A stretch of 64,000 nucleotides of DNA. Source: an uncultured Bacteroidota bacterium. GTDB taxonomy: Bacteria > Bacteroidota > Bacteroidia > Chitinophagales > Saprospiraceae. This document shows positions 1-8,573 of this stretch, piece after piece. Location: NCBI GenBank assembly GCA_937872515.1, contig CALMSX010000082.1, positions 124,001 through 188,000 on the forward strand. The letters are read 5' to 3'. The notes beneath the pieces were generated by a model that was not told the origin of the DNA, ran no database searches, and saw nothing but the letters and a program-made list of their open reading frames with translations. The position numbers were made by a program, and so were the translations under genes. Each line of letters opens with the position of its first letter. Within the stretch, counting starts at the first letter, position 1.

Positions 1-1
1 T

Positions 2-664
2 TCCATCATTGCTCCTTCGGTGCTGGCTGCCGATTTTTCCAGACTGGCTGAAGAAATTCAAATGGTTAATGAATCTGAAGCTGATTGGCTACACGTGGAT
101 GTTATGGATGGCAATTTTGTGCCCAATATCAGCTTCGGCCAGGATATGGTAGCTACCATGTCTCGTCTCTGCACCAAACCCCTCGATGTCCATCTAATGA
201 TCGTTGATCCTGATCGATACATCGAAGATTTTAAAAAATGTGGGGCCAGTGTCCTTACAGTACATGCAGAGGCTTGTACACACCTGCATAGGACGATTCA
301 GGCCATTAAAGCTGCCGGCATGAAGGCAGGAGTGGCTTTGAATCCGCATACCAATGTTTTGGTCATTGAAGATGTGTTGGAGGAACTTGATTTGGTTTGC
401 CTCATGTCTGTCAATCCCGGTTTCGGGGGCCAGAAGTTTATTTACAGGGTCTTGCACAAGGTAGAAACCCTGAGAAAAATGGCAGATGAAAGGAACGTAG
501 ATCTTTTAATAGAAATAGATGGCGGTGTGGGCCTCCACAATGCGGAAAGTCTGCTGCAAAAAGGAGCCAACGTTCTGGTGGCAGGAAATGCTGTTTTTAA
601 AGACCCCAACCCCAAAGCAGTCATTAGCGGGCTCAAAAATATTTCGGCTCAACGCACGTTTTAA
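2..664 (+). CDS. rpe: ribulose-phosphate 3-epimerase (5'-truncated by window edge)
   Basis: Interconverts ribulose-5-phosphate and xylulose-5-phosphate in the pentose phosphate pathway (cytosol, TIM barrel). The frame is open from the first bases of the window and reads S-I-I-A-P-S-V-L-A-A-D, the conserved N-terminus of the family, so the true start lies a few codons upstream. A GTG at position 20 is an internal Val codon. Family motifs visible: HVDVMDGNFVPN (substrate/metal-binding Asp), DVHLMI, SVNPGFGGQKF and EIDGGV with the second catalytic Asp. The length fits the usual ~215-220 residues. A TonB-dependent receptor follows 20 bases downstream on the same strand, possibly co-transcribed. 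Confidence 0.95.
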   Translation, partial: SIIAPSVLAADFSRLAEEIQMVNESEADWLHVDVMDGNFVPNISFGQDMVATMSRLCTKPLDVHLMIVDPDRYIEDFKKCGASVLTVHAEACTHLHRTIQAIKAAGMKAGVALNPHTNVLVIEDVLEELDLVCLMSVNPGFGGQKFIYRVLHKVETLRKMADERNVDLLIEIDGGVGLHNAESLLQKGANVLVAGNAVFKDPNPKAVISGLKNISAQRTF

Positions 665-684
665 CTATCACACAAATTTTTCCT

Positions 685-3183
685 TTGTCCAAATTTTCAG
701 CTTTTATTTTTTTTCTTTTAGTAACCTCAAACCTGGTTTCACAGGCAACTCTTTTTGGGGTAGTGAGAGACGGTAGCTCTCAGCTGCCCATCGAATTTGC
801 TGAGGTTTTTACAGAAGGAGGGAAGTTTCAAACGACCACTGATTCTCTGGGTAATTTTTCGCTTGATCTGACAGAAAATGAGGGATTCCTGGTTAAGTTT
901 TATCGATTGGGTTATCAGGCTGTGGAATACAAGGTCCCGGCAATGGCCATGGGCACAAAAAGATATCTTACTGTCATCCTGCAACCTCAGTCAAGCGACC
1001 TGGATATTACCATTACTGCCTCCAGAATTGAAGATGCAGGTGTGGTCAGGGAGTCTGTTTCTGAATTCAAAATCTTACCTACTGCTTCCGGCAATTTTGA
1101 AGCGGTCTTACCTTCCATTGCTTTGGGGGTCAACTCAGGCAGTGGGGGAGAGCTGAGCTCTCAATACAATGTAAGAGGGGGAAACTACGATGAAAACATG
1201 GTTTACATCAATGACTTTGAGGTATTCAGACCCCAATTGATCCGGGCCGGACAACAGGAAGGATTGAGTTTTCCAAATATTGATCTTATAAGGGACATTA
1301 CTTTTTCAAGCGGTGGTTATGAAGCCAGGTATGGCAATAAGATGTCGAGTGTTTTGGACATACGATACAAAAGACCGGATGCATTTAAAAGCAGCCTTTC
1401 TGGCAGCTTGCTCGGGGCTTCAGCTCATGTGGAAGGCAGCAAGAGATTGGGACCCAATGCTTATCACAAGTTGAGGTACCTCATCGGAGCGAGGTACAAA
1501 ACCAATAAATACTTATTGGGTTCTCTGGATGTAAAAGGGGAGTATTTGCCCGATTTTGCTGATGTTCAGGCCTATCTTACTTATCAGTTAAGCCAAAACC
1601 TTCAACTGGGTTTTTTGGCCAATTACAACGCCGCCATTTTCAACTTTATTCCGGCCACCAGGAGTACAACGCTGGGCCTGATTACCAATACGCTTCGATT
1701 CAGTACTGCTTATGAAGGGGCTGAAAAAGATAAATTTATTCATGGCCTCGCTGGCTTGTCGCTCAATTTTGTACCGGAAACCCGCGAGCGACCTTATTTT
1801 ATTAAATGGATGGCTTCGCGATATTCCAGCGCTGAACAGGAAAATTTTGATATACTCGGATATTATCGATTGGCCCAAATAGAATCTAATTTAGGTGCCG
1901 ATAATTTTGGCGAAGAGGTGGCTGTGCTGGGAACGGGTACGCAACATAGATTTGCCCGCAACTATCTGTATACAGAAATCTACAATACAGAAATAAGAGC
2001 CGGTTTTGATTTGGGAGAAAAAGGCAACAGTCACTACCTGGAAACGGGCCTTAAGTACCAACATGAATCTTATGACGATGATCTGAATGAATGGGAACGG
2101 ATTGATTCTGCCGGTTATTCCTTGCCGTACACTGGTTCGACCATCGTATTATCTCAATTTCTGGAAACAGCCAATCGATTGCGAAATGAAAAGGTTGAAA
2201 TGTATGTGCACAACAGTCACGAGCGAAATGTAGGCAAGGGGACCTTTAAGCTCAATACAGGTGTGCGTGTTAGTCATTTGGGCCTTGGTGATGAATGGCT
2301 GGTAAGCCCAAGGGCAAGTTTGCACTGGCGTCCGGCACACAATCCCAGAAACCTTTCCTGGAAGCTGGCGTGGGGCATTTATCAGCAGGCAGCTCAATAT
2401 AGGGAGTTCAGAAATCCGGTAGGAGAACTCAATACGGACTTAAAGGCCCAACGGGCGCAGCATTTTGTTGCCGGCCTCGATCTGGATTTTCCTTGGTCCA
2501 GAATCAGTAAAAAACCTTTTCGACTCATAGCAGAGTTGTATTATAAAAAGTTTGATCGCCTGGTTTCTTATGATGTAGACAATGTGCGCATTGCTTATTC
2601 AGGTGAGAATAATGCATCAGGCTATGCTGCCGGGATCGACCTCAGGGTGAATGGTGAATTTGTGCCTGATGCAGAATCATGGATCAATGTTTCCTTCCTG
2701 ACCGCACGTGAAAAACTGGAAGGGGTCACGCATCTGCGTTTTCAGGACACCAGTGCTGTAGCCGTAAGCACAGTGCCCAGACCCACCGATCGATTGGCAA
2801 CTGTCAACTTATTTTTCCAGGATTATCTGCCTTCAAATAAAAATTTTAAGGCCAATATTTCCTATTCCTTTGCTACCGGCCTTCCATTTGGTACCAAGGA
2901 TGATAATCTTATATATAGAAACGTATTCAGGTACAAAGTTTATCAGCGACTTGATATTGGTTTTTCATTATTGCTGTGGGATGAAAAGAAAAGAAAGGAA
3001 AAACCCCATCACTTGTTGAGTTTTTCAAAGGCATCGTGGCTGAGTCTGGAGGTATTCAACATCATGGGGGTGGTCAATACCGCTTCTGTTACCTGGATCA
3101 AGACCATCACCAATGCCCAATATGCCATCAACAACAACCTTACTTCCAGAAGAGTAAATCTGCGATTTAGAATAGATTTTTAA
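685..3183 (+). CDS. TonB-dependent receptor with carboxypeptidase-like N-terminal domain
   Basis: Outer-membrane β-barrel for energised uptake of an unidentified ligand. Seen: signal peptide in residues 1-20 ending at a Gln-Ala junction, a CarboxypepD_reg-like β-sandwich (about 23-105, starting FGVVRDG), a plug domain (about 108-225, with YNVRGGNYDENMVYIND), then a barrel rich in alternating aromatic strands ending in the typical terminal Phe (RFRIDF). 832 residues is normal for the family. The start is TTG; no ATG lies before the signal sequence, and the short gap after rpe suggests read-through transcription. No SusD partner is adjacent, so a SusC-type glycan role is not supported. The ligand cannot be inferred. 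Confidence 0.88.
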   Translation: MSKFSAFIFFLLVTSNLVSQATLFGVVRDGSSQLPIEFAEVFTEGGKFQTTTDSLGNFSLDLTENEGFLVKFYRLGYQAVEYKVPAMAMGTKRYLTVILQPQSSDLDITITASRIEDAGVVRESVSEFKILPTASGNFEAVLPSIALGVNSGSGGELSSQYNVRGGNYDENMVYINDFEVFRPQLIRAGQQEGLSFPNIDLIRDITFSSGGYEARYGNKMSSVLDIRYKRPDAFKSSLSGSLLGASAHVEGSKRLGPNAYHKLRYLIGARYKTNKYLLGSLDVKGEYLPDFADVQAYLTYQLSQNLQLGFLANYNAAIFNFIPATRSTTLGLITNTLRFSTAYEGAEKDKFIHGLAGLSLNFVPETRERPYFIKWMASRYSSAEQENFDILGYYRLAQIESNLGADNFGEEVAVLGTGTQHRFARNYLYTEIYNTEIRAGFDLGEKGNSHYLETGLKYQHESYDDDLNEWERIDSAGYSLPYTGSTIVLSQFLETANRLRNEKVEMYVHNSHERNVGKGTFKLNTGVRVSHLGLGDEWLVSPRASLHWRPAHNPRNLSWKLAWGIYQQAAQYREFRNPVGELNTDLKAQRAQHFVAGLDLDFPWSRISKKPFRLIAELYYKKFDRLVSYDVDNVRIAYSGENNASGYAAGIDLRVNGEFVPDAESWINVSFLTAREKLEGVTHLRFQDTSAVAVSTVPRPTDRLATVNLFFQDYLPSNKNFKANISYSFATGLPFGTKDDNLIYRNVFRYKVYQRLDIGFSLLLWDEKKRKEKPHHLLSFSKASWLSLEVFNIMGVVNTASVTWIKTITNAQYAINNNLTSRRVNLRFRIDF

Positions 3184-3187
3184 CGGC

Positions 3188-3481
3188 TCAATGCCCGGTG
3201 GGGTAGAGGGTGTTTTTTTTCTCCAGATAGTCAGTATATTGCACAGACCCCAATCTTAGCCGCATATTGATTCCACTTTTTTGATATATTTTTTCTTCCA
3301 TTGCACAAAAGAAAGGAAGCGAAATGGGTTTTTGTTGGGATCTCATGACCCTGGTGGAAAGTGTGTCTATGCTTAAGAGGCTGGGCTTAAAATAATGCTG
3401 AAGGTCTTTTGACTGTGCCCAGGTTAAGAGCGGCAGTGCCAGACAAAAACTAAAGATCAGAATTTTTCCTGCTACCTTCAT
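3188..3481 (-). CDS. small secreted protein of unknown function
   Basis: 97 residues from an ATG at 3481, chosen because it gives a textbook signal peptide (MKVAGKILIF...LTWAQ) whose cleavage would leave a basic ~74-residue product. The mature part contains one Cys and a KPISLPFFCAMEEKI stretch. The frame extends 13 codons further upstream without a signal-like N-terminus, so the longer form is less likely. The start lies 32 bases inside the end of the upstream RNA methyltransferase gene, which suggests translational coupling. It ends four bases from the convergent TonB receptor gene. I do not recognise the family. Confidence 0.6.
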   Translation of the reverse strand: MKVAGKILIFSFCLALPLLTWAQSKDLQHYFKPSLLSIDTLSTRVMRSQQKPISLPFFCAMEEKIYQKSGINMRLRLGSVQYTDYLEKKNTLYPTGH

Positions 3482-4592
3482 AGAGTTCAAATTTATAGAA
3501 TCCCGACTCAATATCACCATTGAGGAGTGATATTTTTTTACTTGGTTTTAAACCTACTCGTTTGAGCGCATCAATATTACCGCCTATAATCCATGCAGTG
3601 GTATCAGGATATGATTTTTTGAGGGTATCTCCAATGAGGGAATAAAACTGTAAAATATCATCTTCTTTCAAACGGGTATCATAGGGAGGATTGGTAATGA
3701 TAAAGATGCCTGATTGCCCTGGTGTTTGAAAGAAATCGCTGCGCTGAACTTGTATGTATGTATCTAGAGTAGCCTCAGCAACATTGGTTTGAGTAGCGTT
3801 GACACACCGCAACGACTTATCTGATCCGGTAATAGCGGGTATGGAGTCGAGATGAATGGCAGATTTTGCTTCTTCCTGGACTTCTGCCCAAAGAGCTTTG
3901 TCGTAAGATTGCCAGTTTTGAAAACAGTATTTTCGATCCGGGCTCTGAGGGGGTATATTTCCGGCTATATGGGCTGCTTCAATCAGTAGAGTACCAGAGC
4001 CGCACATAGGATCATAAAGAGGTGTTTTTTTGTCCCAGCCGGAAAGCAAGATCATGCCGGCGGCCAATACTTCATTCAGGGGAGCCTCTACCGGATAGAC
4101 CCTGTATCCCCTTTGGTGGAGCGAACTACCACTGGCGTCGAGCAAAACAGTTAATATATTTTGTCTGATGTGAATGACAATAGAAATGTCGGGTGTTACC
4201 GGATTGACAAAGGGACGTTTACCGGTAAGTTCGCGAAAACGATCTGCGATGGCGTCTTTGCTCTTTAGGCCTGCATATTGAGAGTGCCTGAATATATCAG
4301 AGTGCACTACGCCGTCTACAGCAAAACTCTGATTGAGGTGGAAGATGTTTTCCCAGGCGATGTCTTTTACAGCAGCATAAAGTTGATTTTCATTGTTGAC
4401 CACAACTTCCAGGAGAGGTACCATTACCTTGATCGCGGTGCGGAGAAGGCAATTGGCAGCATACATTTGTTTTTGTGTGGCCTCACAAGCTACAGCCCTC
4501 TTGAGGAGGGTAACATCTGTACAGCCCAATTCCACAAGTTCCTCTGCCAATGCTGGTTCAAGTCCTTGAAGGGTGCGAACAATGATTTTCAT
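3450..4592 (-). CDS. THUMP-domain class I SAM-dependent RNA methyltransferase (RlmL N-half/YpsC type)
   Basis: Predicted 23S rRNA guanine-N2 methyltransferase. Residues ~1-155 form the ferredoxin-like/THUMP RNA-binding part; ~160-370 form the Rossmann methyltransferase with the SAM motif DPMCGSGTLLIEAA and the catalytic motif NPPYDTR of N2-guanine methyltransferases. At 380 residues it matches the short bacterial relatives of the N-terminal half of E. coli RlmL and lacks the second methyltransferase half. The small secreted-protein gene overlaps its 3' end by 32 bases on the same strand. The exact target nucleotide is inferred from homology only. Confidence 0.88.
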   Translation of the reverse strand: MKIIVRTLQGLEPALAEELVELGCTDVTLLKRAVACEATQKQMYAANCLLRTAIKVMVPLLEVVVNNENQLYAAVKDIAWENIFHLNQSFAVDGVVHSDIFRHSQYAGLKSKDAIADRFRELTGKRPFVNPVTPDISIVIHIRQNILTVLLDASGSSLHQRGYRVYPVEAPLNEVLAAGMILLSGWDKKTPLYDPMCGSGTLLIEAAHIAGNIPPQSPDRKYCFQNWQSYDKALWAEVQEEAKSAIHLDSIPAITGSDKSLRCVNATQTNVAEATLDTYIQVQRSDFFQTPGQSGIFIITNPPYDTRLKEDDILQFYSLIGDTLKKSYPDTTAWIIGGNIDALKRVGLKPSKKISLLNGDIESGFYKFELYEGSRKNSDL

Positions 4593-4630
4593 GTAAAAAG
4601 AAAAAGAGGGTGAAAGAAAAGGGCAAAAAA

Positions 4631-4651
4631 AAAGCCTGCTTAGCAGGCTTT
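4631..4651 (-). terminator. rho-independent terminator downstream of rpmA
   Basis: Perfect nine-base inverted repeat AAAGCCTGC/GCAGGCTTT with a three-base loop. Read on the minus strand it is followed by an uninterrupted T run (the A run at 4625-4633 on +), so it terminates the rplU-rpmA operon. Confidence 0.85.
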
Positions 4652-4663
4652 TATCTTTTGAGA

Positions 4664-4924
4664 TTAATTAACAGAGGGCAGTACACTGACAAAGGTTCTG
4701 TTTTTGAATCCTTTTTTGTATACTACAATACCGTTAACCAGGGCATGAAGGGTAAAATCTTTGCCGATACCAACATTGGTAGCCGGGTGAAATCTGGTTC
4801 CTCGCTGTCTGACAATGATATTGCCTGCTGTTGCAACCTGACCACCAAATATTTTAACCCCTAATCTTTTACTTTTACTATCCCGTCCGTTATCCGAACT
4901 ACCTACACCTTTCTTGTGAGCCAT
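4664..4924 (-). CDS. rpmA: 50S ribosomal protein bL27
   Basis: Large-subunit protein whose N-terminal tail reaches the peptidyl-transferase centre. The 86-residue product begins [19 protein letters not shown], the conserved tail, and continues with [14 protein letters not shown] and [14 protein letters not shown], all diagnostic of bL27. There is no N-terminal extension of the cleaved Firmicutes type. It lies 24 bases downstream of rplU on the same strand, the usual rplU-rpmA operon, and is followed by a hairpin terminator. Confidence 0.98.
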   Translation of the reverse strand: MAHKKGVGSSDNGRDSKSKRLGVKIFGGQVATAGNIIVRQRGTRFHPATNVGIGKDFTLHALVNGIVVYKKGFKNRTFVSVLPSVN

Positions 4925-4948
4925 GATCTGTTGTTTAAGTGATTAAAA

Positions 4949-5260
4949 TTATAAGTTGATGGAATCAATTTTGATCTTAGTGAAGCTTTGACGGTGACCG
5001 TTTTTCTTCCTGTAACCTTTTCTTCGTTTTTTCTTAAAAACGATGACTTTGTCACCCTTTTGGTGACCTAAAACGGTAGCTCTTACAGAAGCTCCATTTA
5101 CTACCGGCGTGCCTACAGTCGTTCCCGCATCAGAAAAGGTCATCAAAACCTGATCAAAATTTACGGAATCTCCTGCATTGGCTTCAAGCTGGTGGACAAA
5201 GATCTCCTGATCCTTGCTCACTTTAAATTGCTGACCAGCTATGTTTACGATTGCTAGCAT
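4949..5260 (-). CDS. rplU: 50S ribosomal protein bL21
   Basis: 103-residue 23S rRNA-binding protein, first gene of the rplU-rpmA operon. Diagnostic features: AIVNIAGQQFKVSKDQ at the start, GTPVVNGASV in the middle, and the basic C-terminal block KKKRRKGYRKKNGHRQ followed by FTKIKI. Length is normal. A strong TAnnTTTG promoter lies 39 bases upstream of the ATG on the minus strand. Confidence 0.98.
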   Translation of the reverse strand: MLAIVNIAGQQFKVSKDQEIFVHQLEANAGDSVNFDQVLMTFSDAGTTVGTPVVNGASVRATVLGHQKGDKVIVFKKKRRKGYRKKNGHRQSFTKIKIDSINL

Positions 5261-5298
5261 ATATGCAGTTAATTAATGAGTTAAATAATTTTGAGGTG

Positions 5299-5330
5299 CA
5301 AAGATAATTCTAATATTTCAATCAAACAAG
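5299..5330 (-). promoter_or_regulatory. promoter of rplU-rpmA (Bacteroidota type)
   Basis: Minus-strand −7 element TATCTTTG (5299-5306) with a TTG −33 element at 5327-5329 about 20 bases upstream. The predicted transcript start is near 5292, giving a leader of about 30 bases. Confidence 0.65.
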
Positions 5331-5422
5331 CTGTAAATCAATATTATATTTGATAAACACAAGGGGGAAAGTAGCAAAATAAATGAATTTAAATCATTTA
5401 CATTGCAAAATTAAATAAGGAT

Positions 5423-5935
5423 TTAGAACCCGATACTGCTTTTTTGTTCTTTTATTTCTTTGCCAATACGGATCATTTTAAGTACGGTTTGTGCCGCTTC
5501 ATCTCCCTTGTTGCCATGTTTGCCCCCGGCTCTATCCAAGGCCTGTTGCTCGTTTTCTACGGTCAGCAAACCAAATGTCACAGGCCTGCCGCTGACTAAG
5601 GATAATTGCATGATACCTTGTGAAACGGCAGCATTAATGTATTCATCATGTCGGGTATCACCTTTTATCACACAGCCCAAACAAACGAGACCATCTAGTT
5701 TTTCTTTTGCCGCCAGCATCTTTGCTCCCAGAGGTAGCTCAAAAGCCCCGGGGACCCATAAAACGTGAATGTTGGATTCAGGCACACCTGCCGCAATCAA
5801 GGTATTATTACAAGCTTCCAGCAAAGCTCCGGTGATGGGTTCATTCCATTCTGAAACTACTATACCAATTTGGTAGGTGCTGTAATCCACCTGTTTTTCC
5901 AACCTGTCTTTTGATAAATTTTTATTTTTTTCCAT
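5423..5935 (-). CDS. ribH: 6,7-dimethyl-8-ribityllumazine synthase
   Basis: Penultimate riboflavin enzyme, condensing dihydroxybutanone phosphate with the ribitylamino-pyrimidine; assembles as pentamers or a 60-mer. Motifs: VSEWNEPITGALLEACNNTL, VPGAFELPLGAK, GCVIKGDTRHDEYI (substrate loop) and VTFGLLTVENEQQALDRAGG with the catalytic His replaced in context by KHGNKGDEAA as usual. I chose ATG 5935 (170 residues). An upstream in-frame extension would begin at a TTG inside a terminator stem (5984-6014) and has no family homology. The dihydroxybutanone phosphate synthase is encoded at 17.9 kb, not here. Confidence 0.95.
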   Translation of the reverse strand: MEKNKNLSKDRLEKQVDYSTYQIGIVVSEWNEPITGALLEACNNTLIAAGVPESNIHVLWVPGAFELPLGAKMLAAKEKLDGLVCLGCVIKGDTRHDEYINAAVSQGIMQLSLVSGRPVTFGLLTVENEQQALDRAGGKHGNKGDEAAQTVLKMIRIGKEIKEQKSSIGF

Positions 5936-5983
5936 CCTATAAACATTTAAACAATCATAGGCTTGATTGGTTTTTAGAAACAA

Positions 5984-6014
5984 AAAGAGGTAAGAATTTT
6001 GTTCTTACCTCTTT
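5984..6014 (-). terminator. terminator between the TPR gene and ribH
   Basis: Thirteen-base perfect inverted repeat (AAAGAGGTAAGAA and its complement, loop TTTTG). On the minus strand it is followed by TTTTTGTTT. It sits directly after the TPR gene and just upstream of ribH, so ribH must have its own promoter or rely on read-through. Confidence 0.8.
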
Positions 6015-6036
6015 ACATTCAATGGGTTATGTGGTG

Positions 6037-6762
6037 TTACTTTTCTAGTCTTGCAACAAATTTTTCTGCCTCTCTGGCTTCAATCGAAGTCGGATACTTG
6101 TCTACTATGGTTTTAAATGACTTCAAAGCCTCTTCGTTCTTTTTCTGCGCAAATTGGAGCAAGCCCAATTTGTTGAAATAAAAAGGTGCATTGAATTCGT
6201 CATCTCCGGCGTTGGCTGCTTTTTCGTAAAAATCAGCTGCCTTGTCAAGATCTCCCAATTCTGCATGTGCATCACCCAATGATCCAAACTTTACGGCTGG
6301 TGTGATGTCATCTCCCGGAGAGTAGTCTTCCAGGTATTCGATGGCTTCTTCATATTTGCCCAAGTTTAAATTACAGATTCCGGCATACAACTTTGCTGTA
6401 TTGGCTGCCTTTGTTCCTCCATAGTTATCTGCAATGGATGCAAAGCCTTCAGCTCCTCCACCTGGATTGTCAAGGGCAGATGCAAATGAATCTCTGGCAA
6501 ATTGCATCTCTGCCTGATACATGGCTTCAACGGCTGCTTTCTCCTTGGGTTCTACATAGGCATATTTGTATGCAAGATAGCCCCCAACCAACAATACCAG
6601 GCCGGTCATGACACTCAGGATTAATTTTTGATGTTTCACATAAAAGTCCTGAGCATGCTCCTTTACTTCTACTATGTTTACAATTTCATCACTCAGGTTC
6701 TCTGTACCCTGGCTCGGACGAACAGTCTGCTTTCTTTGAGGAATGTTCCTTCTGGTTGACAT
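6037..6762 (-). CDS. membrane-anchored tetratricopeptide repeat protein
   Basis: 241 residues: a basic, disordered cytosolic N-terminus (1-45), one transmembrane helix (about 47-66, ILSVMTGLVLLVGGYLAY), then a periplasmic TPR-like solenoid with repeats around 105-135, 150-180 and 192-225 (for example NLGKYEEAIEYLED and ELGDLDKAADFYEKAA). This resembles YfgM/TPR_21-type anchored chaperone or scaffold proteins. A counterpart near ribH is common in Bacteroidota. Its own promoter (6794-6801) and terminator make it a single-gene unit. The partner is unknown. Confidence 0.85.
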   Translation of the reverse strand: MSTRRNIPQRKQTVRPSQGTENLSDEIVNIVEVKEHAQDFYVKHQKLILSVMTGLVLLVGGYLAYKYAYVEPKEKAAVEAMYQAEMQFARDSFASALDNPGGGAEGFASIADNYGGTKAANTAKLYAGICNLNLGKYEEAIEYLEDYSPGDDITPAVKFGSLGDAHAELGDLDKAADFYEKAANAGDDEFNAPFYFNKLGLLQFAQKKNEEALKSFKTIVDKYPTSIEAREAEKFVARLEK

Positions 6763-6793
6763 CTTTTCTATTCAGTTTTGTGAAAAAACGCTG

Positions 6794-6801
6794 CAAAATT
6801 A
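6794..6801 (-). promoter_or_regulatory. −7 element for the TPR gene
   Basis: Minus-strand TAATTTTG, 31 bases upstream of the ATG at 6762, in an otherwise gene-free 270-base divergent gap (6763-7032). The only open frame in this gap (6768-6965) has no coding features. Confidence 0.5.
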
Positions 6802-7032
6802 GGAAAATCCCCTGACATATTGCTTTTATGATGGGTAAATATTTTAAATAAGGCTTCCCCCGGAAGGCTTTGGACCTCAGTTTGATAAATATTTGTAAAA
6901 AATGGATGTGTGCGTTTTAGCCTCATTTGTGTGTTTTTTGCACTTTTTTGACGCCCCTTGGACATAATCTCATGATTTTACCTGAAAAATATTTTTTTAC
7001 CTTAAATTAGCACTTCATCCTATAAAATAACA

Positions 7033-8208
7033 ATGGTTTCAGGCCGGTTTTGGTATATTTATTCACTTTCCATTATCCACCGATGGCTTTCTCCTCTGTT
7101 GGTTACAGGAAAAAATGCCATAATAAGCCTTGTTCTTTTACTTTCGGCCTGCACCTCACTAGGGGCACAATCAGAACAGCTGGTTCAGGAAATCAACAAA
7201 ATCATCCAGTATGACTCGGATGTGAGTTATGATTTAACCCCCGGCTTTGTGGTTGGCATCCTCGATGGCGATTCCAGCTACTTGCTTTCATTTGGAAAAA
7301 TGGCAGGTACCAAAAATGAGCCATTACCTGTTGATGCCGTCTTTGAGACCGGCAGTGTTTCCAAAGCATTTACTTCATTATTAACCTATACCCTCGAACA
7401 AAAAGGGATTCTAAAACTCTCAGATAAGGTGAATGGATTTTTACCGCCAGAATTTCAGAATCCAAGACTCCAAAATCTTACCCTGCTAGACCTGCTCAAC
7501 CACTCTAACCCCTTTCCCAGGCGACCCTCAGGATTTGGTGAGTTTGAGGATGACCCACAAAACCCCTATGAATATTACACAAAACAAAACTTGCTGCGAT
7601 ATTTTTCAAGATATGTGCCGGTAAAAGGTATGTCAGAATTTAGTTATTCTCACATCAATTATGCCCTCCTGGAAATTGTAATTGAATCTGCAACCGGACT
7701 TACCTTTGGCGATGCCCTCGATAACTTCGTACTCCAACCTTTAGGAATGTCCAACAGTTTTGTTGATTTCCGGGAACAAAAGAATGATGTGGTTACAGCC
7801 GGCATTGATCGGTCACTTACAGCTGCACAACCATGGATTTTTGAGTCTTTTTCAGCGAGTGAGGGCATCAAATCCACAGCAGCGGATTTATTGTTTTTTG
7901 CAAAACCTTTTTTAGGACTTTCAGGCACAGAAATGGACAATTATGCCAATACCATTCTGGGCTCAGAACACCCTTCTTACAATGAAAAATTATTTTACTC
8001 TTCGGGATGGCATGGCATAAAAATCAATAAAAAAACAAAGGCCCTGATCAACAATGGAAACACCAGTGGTCACAGCGCTTTCATAGGGATGGTACCTGAA
8101 AACAGAACCGCTGTGGTGGTGCTTTCCAATTCAGCTTTTGGTACCAAAGATCTCGGCCTGCTCATTTTAAGAATGATCAATTACAACTGGAAAAGGAAAC
8201 CTCAATAA
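7033..8208 (+). CDS. serine hydrolase, β-lactamase/penicillin-binding-protein-like (class C fold)
   Basis: 391 residues. The N-terminal hydrophobic segment (about 28-45, ending SLGAQ) indicates export. The active-site tetrad S-x-x-K appears in [12 protein letters not shown] (Ser near residue 114). The second motif, normally Y-x-N, reads YSH in [11 protein letters not shown]. The third region has SGHSAFIG followed by VVVLSNS, as in EstB/AmpH-like proteins. Likely a periplasmic esterase or peptidase acting on peptidoglycan or D-amino peptides rather than a true β-lactamase. The SUI1-family gene follows two bases after the stop, so the two are probably one transcript. Confidence 0.85.
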   Translation: MVSGRFWYIYSLSIIHRWLSPLLVTGKNAIISLVLLLSACTSLGAQSEQLVQEINKIIQYDSDVSYDLTPGFVVGILDGDSSYLLSFGKMAGTKNEPLPVDAVFETGSVSKAFTSLLTYTLEQKGILKLSDKVNGFLPPEFQNPRLQNLTLLDLLNHSNPFPRRPSGFGEFEDDPQNPYEYYTKQNLLRYFSRYVPVKGMSEFSYSHINYALLEIVIESATGLTFGDALDNFVLQPLGMSNSFVDFREQKNDVVTAGIDRSLTAAQPWIFESFSASEGIKSTAADLLFFAKPFLGLSGTEMDNYANTILGSEHPSYNEKLFYSSGWHGIKINKKTKALINNGNTSGHSAFIGMVPENRTAVVVLSNSAFGTKDLGLLILRMINYNWKRKPQ

Positions 8209-8210
8209 GT

Positions 8211-8570
8211 ATGTCTGATAAGCCAAAAGTGGTTAAAATATCATGGGAAGACCTGCAAAACATGGGCAACCCAGAGAATGCACCCGAAGTTATGGAGGAG
8301 CAGGATGATAAAAATTCATATCTCAAGACGCCCATCAAAGTACATTACGAACGAAAGGGAAGAGGTGGAAAGGAAGCAGTCGTCATCAGAGGCCTCGAAG
8401 GCATTGAGGAAACAATACTTGAGGAGACCTGCAAAAAAATAAAATCCAAACTGGGTGTTGGAGGTGCCGTGAAAGAAGGAGAAATCATTGTTCAGGGCAA
8501 TCAGCGTGATAAGGTTGTAGCAATTTTATCAGAACTGGGATTCCGCCAGATCAAAAAAGCAGGTGGATAA
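8211..8570 (+). CDS. SUI1/YciH-family translation initiation factor
   Basis: 119 residues. The N-terminal ~45 are acidic and low-complexity; residues 45-117 form a SUI1/eIF1-like domain ([59 protein letters not shown]). Bacterial YciH can influence start-codon and initiator-tRNA fidelity. The ATG begins two bases after the serine hydrolase stop, so the two genes are co-transcribed; no functional link between them is evident. Confidence 0.9.
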   Translation: MSDKPKVVKISWEDLQNMGNPENAPEVMEEQDDKNSYLKTPIKVHYERKGRGGKEAVVIRGLEGIEETILEETCKKIKSKLGVGGAVKEGEIIVQGNQRDKVVAILSELGFRQIKKAGG

Positions 8571-8573
8571 TCA

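Noticed and set aside
6768..6965. 65-codon minus-strand frame in the gap upstream of the TPR gene
   Set aside because: No family signal and no helix or strand pattern, and it overlaps the probable promoter of the TPR gene.
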